Shown here: piece after piece, positions 17,000 through 25,628 of the stretch | Layout of the letters: each line of letters opens with the position of its first letter | Position numbering within the stretch: position 1 is the first letter of the stretch | Source of the DNA: SP5GCR1 sp965199685 | GTDB lineage: Bacteria > Pseudomonadota > Gammaproteobacteria > Poriferisulfidales > Oxydemutatoraceae | Direction: 5' to 3' | NCBI GenBank assembly: GCA_965199685.1 | Contig: OZ241323.1 | Location: forward strand, 1,674,001-1,738,000 | DNA length: 64,000 bases | The notes under the pieces: generated by a model | Seen by the model: the letters and a program-made list of their open reading frames with translations, nothing else | The model's database searches: none | Told to the model about the DNA's origin: nothing | Program-made: the position numbers and the translations under genes

Positions 17000-17446
17000 A
17001 TGTCCGAAAAAGACCGACACTACAAACGTCCTGAATCGGTACTCGTCGTAGTCTATACACGTAGCAACGAGATATTGGTACTGAGACGCAAAAAACCGAA
17101 TTATTTTTGGCAGTCAGTTGCCGGCAGTTTGGAATGGGACGAAACACCGGAACAGGCTGCGAAGCGAGAACTTTACGAAGAGGCAGGCTTGTCTGACACA
17201 AGTTTAATGGTCAATTGGCACAGTCATAATGAACTTTTGATTTACCCTATGTGGCGACACCGGTATGCACCGGGCATCATTTCCAATAAAGAGCACCTGT
17301 TCAGTCTAAAACTAGAGGCACCGTGCAGTGTTGTGCTCGATCCAAGAGAACACAGCGAGTATCGCTGGCTTTCTTTATCGCAAGCCATGAAGCAGATTAG
17401 TTCGCATACCAATCGTGGCGCAATTGCGCGCTTATTAGCCGACTAG
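17000..17446 (+). CDS. nudB: Dihydroneopterin triphosphate diphosphatase
   Basis: The 148-aa Nudix hydrolase has a complete Nudix box at residues 42-64, from GSLEWDETP through RELYEEAGL. NudB removes pyrophosphate from dihydroneopterin triphosphate in folate synthesis. The N-terminal KRPESVLVVVYT and WQSVAGSLEW segments match NudB. The position ahead of yebC-ruvCAB is the E. coli arrangement and supports the specific name over a generic Nudix call. Confidence 0.9.
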   Translation: MSEKDRHYKRPESVLVVVYTRSNEILVLRRKKPNYFWQSVAGSLEWDETPEQAAKRELYEEAGLSDTSLMVNWHSHNELLIYPMWRHRYAPGIISNKEHLFSLKLEAPCSVVLDPREHSEYRWLSLSQAMKQISSHTNRGAIARLLAD

Positions 17447-17491
17447 CCTACAATTAGTTTAGAATAGACCGCAATAACAGAGGAATGATTA

Positions 17492-18235
17492 ATGGCAGGA
17501 CATAGCAAATGGGCAAACATACAACATCGGAAAAAAGCACAAGATGCCAAACGAGGTAAATTATTCACTCGTCTGATCCGTGAAATCACCGTGGCTGCGC
17601 GCATTGGAGACGCAAACCCAGAGAGCAACCCTAGATTGCGTCTGGCGATAGATAAAGCACTCGCCGCAAACATGCCGAAAGACAGCATCACGCGAGCTAT
17701 CAAACGTGGTAGCGGCGAAATAGAAGGCGCAATCTACGAAAATATTAGCTACGAAGGTTATGGCCCTGGTGGTGTTGCCGTATTGGTGGAATGTACCACT
17801 GATAATAAGAACCGAAGTGTATCTGAGGTGCGACATGCTTTTGCTCGATTCGGTGGTAATCTGGGAACCTCGGGATCGGTGTCTTATTTGTTTAAGCAAT
17901 GTGGAGTGTTAAGCTATCCTCCCAGTGCAAACGAAGAAGCGATTCTAGATGCTGCAACACAAGCCGGCGCAGAAGATATAGAGAGCGAGGACAACATAGA
18001 AGTTTTGACAAACCCCGAAAACCTACTACAAATTAAGCAAGCAATGACAAACTCAGGTATGGAACCAAACTCTGCTGAGATAGAAATGCGCCCCACAAAT
18101 TTAGTGCCGTTGGACGAAGACGATAGTAGTAAATTACTACGCCTTTTGGAAGCACTAGAGGACTGCGACGATGTACAAAATATCTATTGCAATGCTAGTT
18201 TTGCAGACTCGGTCGTGAATCAGGAAGCGAAGTAA
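17492..18235 (+). CDS. yebC: YebC/PmpR-family protein
   Basis: The 247-aa protein begins MAGHSKWANIQHRKKAQDAK, the invariant start of the family. It contains NPRLRLAIDKALAANMPKD and the YEGYGPGGVAVLVE segment. Members have been described as DNA-binding regulators, and some are now linked to relief of ribosome stalling at proline stretches, so function is best left as regulatory or translational. Its stop codon shares a base with the first ruvC ATG. Confidence 0.95.
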   Translation: MAGHSKWANIQHRKKAQDAKRGKLFTRLIREITVAARIGDANPESNPRLRLAIDKALAANMPKDSITRAIKRGSGEIEGAIYENISYEGYGPGGVAVLVECTTDNKNRSVSEVRHAFARFGGNLGTSGSVSYLFKQCGVLSYPPSANEEAILDAATQAGAEDIESEDNIEVLTNPENLLQIKQAMTNSGMEPNSAEIEMRPTNLVPLDEDDSSKLLRLLEALEDCDDVQNIYCNASFADSVVNQEAK

Positions 18236-18732
18236 TGATGCAGCGTATTTTGGGTATAGACCCGGGTTCACTATCTACTGGTTATTCGGTTATAGAAAGC
18301 GACGGTCGCACAAATCGTTATATCACCAGCGGTCAAATTAATACCTCTTCGTTAAGTGCCGTGGAGCGTCTAGCTACTATCTACGACGGTGTCGCCGAAG
18401 TTATAGAAACTTATCAACCCTCCATGATGATAGTAGAAAAAGTATTCATGTCAAAAAATGCCGACTCGGCACTCAAGTTAGGACAAGCGCGCGGCGTTGC
18501 GATTTGTGCCGGTGTTAAGGCCGGACTTGCAGTGCATGAATACAGTGCGCGTTTCGTTAAAAAGACCATTACCGGCAACGGTGCTGCCGACAAAAGACAA
18601 GTCAAATACATGGCGTGTCGGCTGCTCAGCATAGCCGAGCGAGACCAAAACGACGAGAGTGATGCACTTGCGATTGCTTTATGCCATGCTTTTGCAACAC
18701 CATCCGACAGAATACCTGAGCTACATCAATGA
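18235..18732 (+). CDS. ruvC: Crossover junction endodeoxyribonuclease RuvC
   Basis: RuvC cuts Holliday junctions after RuvAB branch migration. The 165-aa protein has the four catalytic acidic residues, here Asp9 (ILGIDPGS), Glu68 (IVEKVF), Asp140 and Asp143 (QNDESDALAIAL), two positions later than in E. coli because of the start used. Two adjacent ATGs (18235 and 18238) are possible; the second would restore E. coli numbering to within one residue. It overlaps yebC by one base and ruvA by four. Confidence 0.97.
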   Translation: MMQRILGIDPGSLSTGYSVIESDGRTNRYITSGQINTSSLSAVERLATIYDGVAEVIETYQPSMMIVEKVFMSKNADSALKLGQARGVAICAGVKAGLAVHEYSARFVKKTITGNGAADKRQVKYMACRLLSIAERDQNDESDALAIALCHAFATPSDRIPELHQ

Positions 18733-19316
18733 TTGCTCGGCTAAGCGGTGAACTCATTCTAAAATCACCACCCTATCTATTGATTGAAGTCGGCGGTCTC
18801 ACCTACGAACTGCAAGCCCCAATGTCAACTTTTTATAAACTTCCTGAGGTCGGCACGCCAGTTGTGGTATTAACTCATCTGATTGTGCGCGAGGATGCAC
18901 ACACCCTATATGCCTTCATCAACGAATACGATAAAGCCTTGTTCAAAGAATTGCTCAAGGTGCGCGGTGTCGGTGCTAAAATGGCACTAGCCATTCTATC
19001 CAGCATGGAAGAAGATATATTCAGACAATCTATAGAAAACGAAGATGTAGGTGCATTATCTGATTTGCCGGGCATAGGTGTAAAAACGGCACAGCGATTG
19101 ATCGTAGAGATGAAAGACCGCTTTAAGGATGAATTTTGGCAAAGTTCCGCTACAACCGCAGCGGATTCTCGTGGCGACCAATCACAAGCTGCGTCGAGTG
19201 CTTTAGTCGCACTCGGCTACAAATCCAGTGAAGCAAAAAGCCTAATCAAAAAAGTGAACACCGCAGGCAAAACGGTAGAAGAGATTATCCGTGAAGCACT
19301 ACGATTAAAAGCCTAA
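18729..19316 (+). CDS. ruvA: Holliday junction DNA helicase subunit RuvA
   Basis: RuvA binds four-way junctions and loads RuvB. The 195-aa protein shows the N-terminal OB fold (MIARLSGELILK), the central helix-hairpin-helix pair (LLKVRGVGAKMALAIL and LPGIGVKTAQRLIVEMKD), and the C-terminal RuvB-contact domain (ALVALGYKSSEAKSLIKKV). Length is normal. Its start overlaps the ruvC stop in an ATGA arrangement, indicating translational coupling. Confidence 0.97.
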   Translation: MIARLSGELILKSPPYLLIEVGGLTYELQAPMSTFYKLPEVGTPVVVLTHLIVREDAHTLYAFINEYDKALFKELLKVRGVGAKMALAILSSMEEDIFRQSIENEDVGALSDLPGIGVKTAQRLIVEMKDRFKDEFWQSSATTAADSRGDQSQAASSALVALGYKSSEAKSLIKKVNTAGKTVEEIIREALRLKA

Positions 19317-19337
19317 ATAATATAATACACGCAAACG

Positions 19338-20387
19338 ATGGATGCAGAAACGAATAACTCGTTATTGAGCGGCGAGCCAATAGCCGAAGAAAGACAAGTT
19401 GACGACGATGTGCGTCCTCGCCGATTGAAAGACTACATAGGACAATCTTCGGTCAAAGAACAGATGGATATATTTATCTCTGCAGCTAAAGAACGAGGCG
19501 ACGCGCTGGATCATGTATTAATCTTCGGACCTCCTGGTTTAGGCAAAACAACCCTTGCGAATATTATTGCCAACGAAATGAATGTTAAAATTCGACAAAC
19601 CGCAGGCCCCATTTTAGAAAGAGCCGGCGACCTCGCTGCGATATTGACCAACTTAGAACCTAAGGAGGTATTATTTATAGACGAGATTCACCGTCTCAAT
19701 CCTGCTATAGAAGAAATACTCTATCCGGCAATGGAGGACTTTCAATTGGATATCGTCATTGGAGAAGGTCCAGCAGCACGCTCAATCAAACTTGAGTTGC
19801 CACCGTTTACCTTAGTTGGAGCAACAACACGCGCTGGTCTGCTCACCTCGCCTTTACGCGACCGCTTCGGCATAACTCAACGTTTAGACTTCTACCAAAC
19901 CGAAGAACTCGCACAAATCGTAAAACGCAGTGCGAATATACTTAATGTGGTCATAGATAAAGCAGGCACATTTGAAATTGCCCGCCGTTCACGCGGCACG
20001 CCGCGCATCGCCAATCGCTTGCTTCGTAGGGTACGCGATTATGCGCAAGTCAAAGCCGACGGAGTCATCAATCAAATGATTGCCGATAAGGCTCTTGATA
20101 TGCTCAATGTAGATACACATGGTTTTGATGCTATGGACCGCAAACTACTAGAAACGATCATAGAAAAATTCTCAGGAGGCCCGGTCGGCATAGACAGTTT
20201 AGCCGCAGCGATTAGCGAAGAACGTGGCACCGTTGAAGATGTGATAGAACCCTTTTTAATACAAAGTGGATTTTTAATCCGCACTGCGCGTGGACGATTG
20301 GCAACCCAATCCGCATACCGACATCTAGGCTATCAAGTTCCTCCTTCTACACCGCAAGCCGAAACCTCCAACCAAAGCCTGTTTTGA
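19338..20387 (+). CDS. ruvB: Holliday junction DNA helicase motor RuvB
   Basis: RuvB is the hexameric AAA+ motor that drives branch migration. The 349-aa protein has the characteristic N-terminal RPRRLKDYIGQ, the Walker A GPPGLGKTT at 64-72, Walker B LFIDEIHRL, sensor VGATTRAGLLTSPLRDRFG, and the C-terminal winged helix with FLIRTARGRLAT. It lies 21 bp after ruvA and closes the yebC-ruvCAB cluster. In relatives ybgC (acyl-CoA thioesterase) often follows before tolQ; here it is missing. Confidence 0.98.
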   Translation: MDAETNNSLLSGEPIAEERQVDDDVRPRRLKDYIGQSSVKEQMDIFISAAKERGDALDHVLIFGPPGLGKTTLANIIANEMNVKIRQTAGPILERAGDLAAILTNLEPKEVLFIDEIHRLNPAIEEILYPAMEDFQLDIVIGEGPAARSIKLELPPFTLVGATTRAGLLTSPLRDRFGITQRLDFYQTEELAQIVKRSANILNVVIDKAGTFEIARRSRGTPRIANRLLRRVRDYAQVKADGVINQMIADKALDMLNVDTHGFDAMDRKLLETIIEKFSGGPVGIDSLAAAISEERGTVEDVIEPFLIQSGFLIRTARGRLATQSAYRHLGYQVPPSTPQAETSNQSLF

Positions 20388-20613
20388 TCTCGTCAGTAAA
20401 TCCCAAACTCACATCCACTCCGCACGCTTGTCCATTTGAGGTGGTTTGGAACAGCTATCAACTCCCAGTTCCGACAATGCCACATTGTCAATCACTCAGA
20501 ATAGGGTATTATAAGCATTTGTAACTTAAGATTATTTAGAAACAATAGCGATTTAGACATCTAACCGTGATATTTGGTATTGATATCTGTCAAACTATAT
20601 GGAGAATTAAGAA
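20388..20613. other. ruvB-tolQ gap where ybgC is expected
   Basis: This 226-bp stretch holds no reading frame of note. A perfect stem-loop with 7-bp arms, GACAATG-cca-CATTGTC (20473-20489), could end ruvB transcripts but has no T tract. AT-rich sequence from 20515 onward is a plausible site for a tolQ promoter, and GGAG at about 20601 is the tolQ ribosome-binding site. No recognisable ybgC remnant is seen. Confidence 0.5.
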
Positions 20614-21297
20614 ATGCAATCTGAAATTGGCTTCCTTTCATTGATTAGCGATGCAACCTTTATCGTGCAACTGGTGTTGCTCGTGTTAATCATAGCCTCC
20701 GTTTTGAGTTGGAGTGCAATTATTGCAAAGTGGCGTGAGTTTCGCCATGTAAGAAAACAAGCTAATCAATTTGAGGAACGTTTTTGGTCGGGAATGGAGT
20801 TAAGTGAACTTTACAAAGAGATTGACGTTCAGGAACAAAGCGGTATGGCAAAGATATTTCACACTGGGTTCGACGAATATATACGCCTGCACAAGCAAGG
20901 CTCACTATCACCACTTGCAATCGCGGATACTGCGGTGCGTTCTATGAAGGTTGCTTTATCTAGGGAAGTTGATGGGTGGAATAGACACTTAAACTTTCTA
21001 TCTGTGGTGGCTTCTACCTCGCCTTATGTAGGTTTGTTCGGTACCGTTTGGGGTATCATGCATGCCTTTCTTGCATTGCAAGACGTACAACAAGCAACGC
21101 TGTCTTTGGTTGCACCAGGGATTGCCGAAGCCTTAGTAGCAACCGCATTAGGCTTATTTGCAGCAATTCCCGCAGTGGTTGCATACAATCGCTTCAGCGA
21201 ACATACCAATTTATTGCTCTCACGCTATGATAATTTTATAGAGGAGTTTACCGCGATATTACATCGTCAGGTTCTGCATACAAACATTTCGGAATGA
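20614..21297 (+). CDS. tolQ: Tol-Pal system protein TolQ
   Basis: TolQ forms, with TolR, the inner-membrane proton channel that energises TolA during outer-membrane constriction. The 227-aa protein has the MotA/TolQ/ExbB fold with three membrane helices: residues about 15-35, a pair near 130-155 (TSPYVGLFGTVWGIMHAF) and 165-190 (GIAEALVATALGLFAAIPAVVAYN, split here by a short loop). The TVWGIM and IAEALVATA..G segments are family signatures. It starts the tolQRAB-cpoB operon. Confidence 0.97.
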   Translation: MQSEIGFLSLISDATFIVQLVLLVLIIASVLSWSAIIAKWREFRHVRKQANQFEERFWSGMELSELYKEIDVQEQSGMAKIFHTGFDEYIRLHKQGSLSPLAIADTAVRSMKVALSREVDGWNRHLNFLSVVASTSPYVGLFGTVWGIMHAFLALQDVQQATLSLVAPGIAEALVATALGLFAAIPAVVAYNRFSEHTNLLLSRYDNFIEEFTAILHRQVLHTNISE

Positions 21298-21301
21298 CAC
21301 G

Positions 21302-21727
21302 ATGAGAATATTAGCCCGCAATAAAGCGATTGCAGAAATTAACGTTGTTCCGTACATAGATGTCATGCTGGTGTTGCTGATCATCTTTATGGTTACGGTA
21401 CCGTTGATACAACAAGGCGTGGAAATAGAATTACCTGAGAGCAATAGCGAAACGCTTTCACAAGATACCGAACAAGAACCGCTGATTATTACCGTTGACA
21501 AAGTCGGTAATTTCTTTATCAATCAGGGTAATCGTGCAAATCAAGCCCTACAGGAAGAAATTTTGATTAAGGAAACTGTCATGTTACTTGAACAAAATCG
21601 TTATAGCACAATTTATGTGCGCGGCGATCGTAATGCACCGTATAGATATGTGATGCAGGCAATGGTCGCATTGCAGAAAGCGGGAACCGAAAAAATAGGT
21701 TTGGTCACCCAACCTCCTGCCGAGTAA
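21302..21727 (+). CDS. tolR: Tol-Pal system protein TolR
   Basis: TolR is the ExbD-like partner of TolQ. The 141-aa protein has a short cytoplasmic start (AEINVVPYIDVMLVLLIIF) whose Asp in the single membrane helix (PYIDVMLVLLIIFM) is the proton-carrying residue. The periplasmic domain includes IYVRGDRNAPY. Length is standard. It is 4 bp after tolQ and 5 bp before tolA. Confidence 0.96.
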   Translation: MRILARNKAIAEINVVPYIDVMLVLLIIFMVTVPLIQQGVEIELPESNSETLSQDTEQEPLIITVDKVGNFFINQGNRANQALQEEILIKETVMLLEQNRYSTIYVRGDRNAPYRYVMQAMVALQKAGTEKIGLVTQPPAE

Positions 21728-21732
21728 CTACG

Positions 21733-22761
21733 ATGCGCAAACCGCGCGGTTTATATTTAAGTTCTACGGTTTTTTCCGTACTACTGCATCTTATATTTTT
21801 TTTCACGATTGTAGTTTCCTTAAAAACCTGTGCCGGACCTGTTTCTCTGGTGACACAATCATCGCCACCGCCGATGGAATCCATAGAGGCGGAAGTCATC
21901 ACACAACAGGAGGTGAATGAGTATTATGAACAAAAACAACAAAAAGCATTGGCAGAAGAGCGCGCACTGCAACTTGAAAAAGAGCGACAAGAACGTGCGC
22001 AACGTCTTGCCGAAGAAAGAAAAAAAGCAGAGTTATTAAAGCAGAAGAAATTACAAGAGGAAGAGAAAAAACAGGAAGAGGCACGACTAGAACAACTGCG
22101 TATAGAAGAACAAGAGCAGCAGCGACAAGCTGAGTTAAGACGTAAAGAGGAAGCAGAACAAGAACGCATCAAACAAGAACAGCAGCGACAAGCTGAATTA
22201 AGGCGTAAGGAGGAAGCCGAACGAGAACGCATTGAACGAGAACGTATAGCCGAAGAAAAAAGGAAACAATTAGAGGAAGAGCAAAGACGCATAGCAGAAG
22301 AGAAAAAACGCTTAGAGGAGGAAAAAAAGAGGCAACTAGAGGAAGAGCAAAGACGTATAGCAGAAGAGAAAAAACGCTTAGAGGAAGAAAAAAAGAGACA
22401 ACTGGAAGAAGAACAACGTCGCTTGGCTGAGCATAGAAAAAAAGAAGAAGCCGAACGATTGAAAATGCGCAAAAACCAAATTGCAATTTGGCAACGGCAA
22501 TACGAACAGATGATTCGCAGTAGCGTAGAACAGAACTGGAAAAAACCTCCCTCCAGTGTTGAAGGCGGTGAATGTGTACTCAAGATACGGCAAGATGAAA
22601 CGGGTAAGATACTGAATGTCAACTTTTTACGCTGCGAAGGCGATAAATTATTCACACGCTCAGTTGAAGCAGCGGTATGGAAAGCCGACCCGCTTCCAGA
22701 AGCACCTTCACCAGAAGTATTTGACTCGGAAATTGAATTTACCTTTAAGAGAGATTATTGA
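21733..22761 (+). CDS. tolA: Tol-Pal system protein TolA
   Basis: TolA spans the periplasm and links TolQR to Pal and TolB. The 342-aa protein has an N-terminal membrane anchor near residues 13-31, a long charged coiled coil from about 55 to 240 built from Glu/Lys/Arg/Gln-rich repeats (units such as RRIAEEKKRLEEEKK occur twice, and QRQAELRRKEEAE occurs twice), and a C-terminal domain with WKKPPSSVEGGECVLKIRQ and RSVEAAVWKADPLPEAPSPE, both TolA signatures. The repeats make the length of this region liable to change by slippage. Confidence 0.95.
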   Translation: MRKPRGLYLSSTVFSVLLHLIFFFTIVVSLKTCAGPVSLVTQSSPPPMESIEAEVITQQEVNEYYEQKQQKALAEERALQLEKERQERAQRLAEERKKAELLKQKKLQEEEKKQEEARLEQLRIEEQEQQRQAELRRKEEAEQERIKQEQQRQAELRRKEEAERERIERERIAEEKRKQLEEEQRRIAEEKKRLEEEKKRQLEEEQRRIAEEKKRLEEEKKRQLEEEQRRLAEHRKKEEAERLKMRKNQIAIWQRQYEQMIRSSVEQNWKKPPSSVEGGECVLKIRQDETGKILNVNFLRCEGDKLFTRSVEAAVWKADPLPEAPSPEVFDSEIEFTFKRDY

Positions 22762-22763
22762 TT

Positions 22764-24041
22764 ATGCGTATACTACACAAGATAACAAACTTGCTCGTGT
22801 TGTTATTCGTCTTTGCAACTGCGCAAGCCGAATTAAAAATAGAAATCACCGAAGGCGTAGTCGGCGGAGTTCCGATAACAGTACTGCCATTTGCGGGAGA
22901 ACCCCAGGACGTGCCTCGCAACTATAGTCAAATTATCGCATCCGATCTAGCTTATAGCGGCTTATTCCTCATCTTAGACGCACAAAACTTCTCCCAGCTA
23001 GCCCAACCAAGTGATGCAATGGACTACGAGGCTTGGCTGACAAACGGTGCCGAAAAAATAGTGTCGGGCACTGTGGACGAAGGTGCTTTGGTTGTTCGTT
23101 TAGACGATGCAGTCAAAGCAACCAAATCAAAGGAATGGAAATTCAACCTTGAAGATAGTCTGATCAAAACTGTTGCACATTACGCAAGTGATTTAATCTA
23201 TGAGGAGATTGCTGGCGTGGCAGGGATTTTCAGCACCCGGCTAGCATTTGTCAGTTCGGAGAGACTAGGTCCCAAAGAACGGAGGTTTAACTTAAACATA
23301 GCAGATGCCGACGGACAAAACGTTACTACCATTTATTCTTCAGACGCAACACTAATGTCGCCGGCGTGGTCTCCTGATTACAAAAATCTCGCTTATGTCT
23401 CTTACGAGAACAACGAACCACAGATATTTATACAAGTATTGAGCAGTGGAGCGCGTAATAATCTATCCGAAACAATAGGTCCCGCCAACGCACCTGCTTG
23501 GTCCGACGATAACAATCAATTAAGTTTTGTCGCTTCGAGCAACGACAACTCCGATATTTATGTTTACCGTTTTGACACCCAAAGAGTTATACGGGTAACC
23601 CAAAGTTTGGCAATAGATACAGAGCCCACATGGATGGGTAACGATGCCTTGATCTTTACCTCGGATCGCAGTGGTACACCGCAATTGTATCAAGCATCAC
23701 TGGCCGAAGGTAATATCATACGCCTAAGTTTTGAAGGAAACTATAACGCCGATGCCGATGTCTCGTACGATAGCACCAAGCTCGCTTATATCAGCGAACG
23801 TGGTGCTGGATTTTCCGTAGTCATCCGTGATCTAAGCGACGATGGCGAGCTTGCTTTGAGTTTCGGCAGCCTAGACGAAAGGCCTCGCTTTGCTCCCAAC
23901 GGACATCTACTGAGCTATATCACAACCCAGTACGGTGAATCTGCACTCGGATTACTGACCATAGACGGTGCTCTAGGAAAACTAATTCCAATAGAAGCCA
24001 ATAATATTAGAGGGATTTCATGGTCGCCGCTGGTGCGATAG
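22764..24041 (+). CDS. tolB: Tol-Pal system protein TolB
   Basis: TolB is the periplasmic beta-propeller that binds Pal and TolA. The product is 425 aa from the ATG chosen here. It has a signal peptide at residues 1-20 ending before ELKIEITEG, an N-terminal domain with VLPFAGEP, and repeated propeller blades with sequences such as SPAWSPDYKNLAYVSYEN and EPTWMGNDALIFTSDRSG. A TTG two codons upstream is possible but the ATG leaves a cleaner signal peptide. The tolA stop lies 2 bp before this ATG. In relatives pal follows tolB; here the next gene is cpoB after 24 bp. Confidence 0.96.
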   Translation: MRILHKITNLLVLLFVFATAQAELKIEITEGVVGGVPITVLPFAGEPQDVPRNYSQIIASDLAYSGLFLILDAQNFSQLAQPSDAMDYEAWLTNGAEKIVSGTVDEGALVVRLDDAVKATKSKEWKFNLEDSLIKTVAHYASDLIYEEIAGVAGIFSTRLAFVSSERLGPKERRFNLNIADADGQNVTTIYSSDATLMSPAWSPDYKNLAYVSYENNEPQIFIQVLSSGARNNLSETIGPANAPAWSDDNNQLSFVASSNDNSDIYVYRFDTQRVIRVTQSLAIDTEPTWMGNDALIFTSDRSGTPQLYQASLAEGNIIRLSFEGNYNADADVSYDSTKLAYISERGAGFSVVIRDLSDDGELALSFGSLDERPRFAPNGHLLSYITTQYGESALGLLTIDGALGKLIPIEANNIRGISWSPLVR

Positions 24042-24065
24042 CAGCCTTAACTGACAACATCAAAG

Positions 24066-24974
24066 ATGATTAAACAACTGCTTTTAATTTTTATATTGTT
24101 TGCCAGTATAAATGTGTCGGCACAAGAGCAAAACAGTGCCCTGCTCAATAGATTGCTCGATAAAGTGCAACAACTACAAAACGAAGTAACCGAATTGCGC
24201 AACCAAAATGAACTTACACAATTTGAACTAAAAACGCTACAAAAAAATCTAGACCAGCGATGGAGTGAACTAGAAACACAAATTGATAGGGCGCATACAA
24301 CACCGACGATGTCACCGGCACCTACAGAAGTTGCTCCCACCAATACCCAACTAGAACAACTAAAAAATAATTCCCAAAAGTTAGAACAGAAGATTACTCA
24401 AACAAATAGTCGCCTAGATGAACTTGCTGGTATCGTAAAAGAGATGCAACTACAAATACCCGAAGCACCCGCTATGGAACCCGAAGCACCCGCTATGGAA
24501 CCAGAAGCACCCGCTATGGAACCAGAAGTACCTGCCATAGAACCCGAAGAAAAGCCTTCTCTGATAGAACCTGCTGGATTACCCGACGAAGATGAATATG
24601 CAGCTTATAGCAAAGCGATGGGTGCTTTAGACCGTGCCGATTATACTCGTCTACGCGACAACTTAACGCGTTTTCTACAAGATTATCCTCAAGGAGATTA
24701 TGCCGACGATGCAAACTATTGGGTTGCCGAGTCGTATTATGCGGAAGGTGATTTAGAACAAGCGACATTGTATTTTACACAGCTAATTGAAAATTACGGC
24801 AATAGTGAAAAACGTGAACCGGCATTGCTCAAGATTGCTTATATACGGCTCAACAAAGAGCAATGGGAAGACGCGCGTAAGATCTTAGAACGTTTGAAAA
24901 ATGAAGCCGAAGACGAACAGATACGAAAACTAGCAATAGAACAACTGGAACAACTGGGAAATAAAGGACGCTAA
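24066..24974 (+). CDS. cpoB: Cell division coordinator CpoB (YbgF-like)
   Basis: CpoB is a periplasmic TPR protein that couples peptidoglycan synthesis by PBP1B with Tol-driven constriction. The 302-aa protein has a signal peptide (to about residue 18), a coiled-coil trimerisation segment at 25-75, a second helical stretch to about 135, a proline/glutamate spacer built of PEAPAME units, and C-terminal TPRs beginning at YAAYSKAMGALDRADY and including FLQDYPQGDYADDANYWVAESYYAEGD (split by the usual TPR turn). The spacer is encoded by tandem 21-bp repeats at about 24459-24545. It ends 3 bp before queE. Confidence 0.92.
   Translation: MIKQLLLIFILFASINVSAQEQNSALLNRLLDKVQQLQNEVTELRNQNELTQFELKTLQKNLDQRWSELETQIDRAHTTPTMSPAPTEVAPTNTQLEQLKNNSQKLEQKITQTNSRLDELAGIVKEMQLQIPEAPAMEPEAPAMEPEAPAMEPEVPAIEPEEKPSLIEPAGLPDEDEYAAYSKAMGALDRADYTRLRDNLTRFLQDYPQGDYADDANYWVAESYYAEGDLEQATLYFTQLIENYGNSEKREPALLKIAYIRLNKEQWEDARKILERLKNEAEDEQIRKLAIEQLEQLGNKGR
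24459..24545 (+). repeat. Tandem 21-bp repeats inside cpoB
   Basis: About four units of cccgaagcacccgctatggaa encode PEAPAME three times, then a degenerate PEVPAIE. Units 1-3 are nearly identical. The array sits in the flexible spacer between the coiled coil and the TPR domain, so changes of copy number would keep the frame and alter spacer length. Confidence 0.85.
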
Positions 24975-24977
24975 GCC

Positions 24978-25628
24978 ATGTCACCGGCTCGAGCACTAAA
25001 GGTTAGTGAGATCTTTTATTCTCTGCAAGGTGAATCGCTAACAACTGGCATCCCTACTCTCTTTATTAGGCTTACCGGCTGTCCCCTCCGTTGTAGCTAT
25101 TGCGATACCGAATACGCATTCAGTGGCGGTGAATGGATGACCATTGACAATATCCTCAAGCAGACCGAAAAAAGTAAAGCCGACTATGTGACGGTAACCG
25201 GCGGCGAACCTTTGGCACAAAACCGCTGCTTAGATTTATTACAAAAGCTGTGCGATGCAGGGTACCGCGTTTCTTTAGAAACCGGCGGTGCGCACGATAT
25301 TGCGAAAGTGGATCCTAGGGTAACGGTTGTCATGGATATTAAAACACCATGGTCCGGAGAGGTTAACCGTAATCACTACGCTAACATTACCCGATTACGC
25401 ACCGACGATCAAGTCAAGTTCGTGATTTGTAACCGAGAAGATTACGACTGGGCTAAAACATGCTTAAAAAAATACCAATTAAACCGACGCTGCAATATAT
25501 TGTTTTCGCCAGCATGGCAACTTCAAGACGCAAGCGAACTAGCCGAATGGATACTCACCGATAGACTCTCAGTGCGGATGCAAGTGCAATTACACAAAAT
25601 ACTGTGGGGAGAAACACGCGGACGGTGA
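24978..25628 (+). CDS. queE: 7-carboxy-7-deazaguanine synthase
   Basis: QueE is a radical SAM enzyme that rearranges 6-carboxytetrahydropterin to 7-carboxy-7-deazaguanine in queuosine synthesis. The 216-aa protein has the cluster motif CPLRCSYC with Cys35, Cys39 and Cys42, and the SAM-binding TVTGGEPLAQ. The start SEIFYSLQGES is a QueE signature. It is followed by queC with overlapping codons, placing two consecutive pathway steps together. Confidence 0.95.
   Translation: MSPARALKVSEIFYSLQGESLTTGIPTLFIRLTGCPLRCSYCDTEYAFSGGEWMTIDNILKQTEKSKADYVTVTGGEPLAQNRCLDLLQKLCDAGYRVSLETGGAHDIAKVDPRVTVVMDIKTPWSGEVNRNHYANITRLRTDDQVKFVICNREDYDWAKTCLKKYQLNRRCNILFSPAWQLQDASELAEWILTDRLSVRMQVQLHKILWGETRGR

Noticed and set aside
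21924..22655. Long reverse-strand frames opposite tolA
   Set aside because: They are cysteine/serine/phenylalanine-rich products of the Glu/Lys-rich coiled-coil repeats read backwards, and tolA itself is certain.
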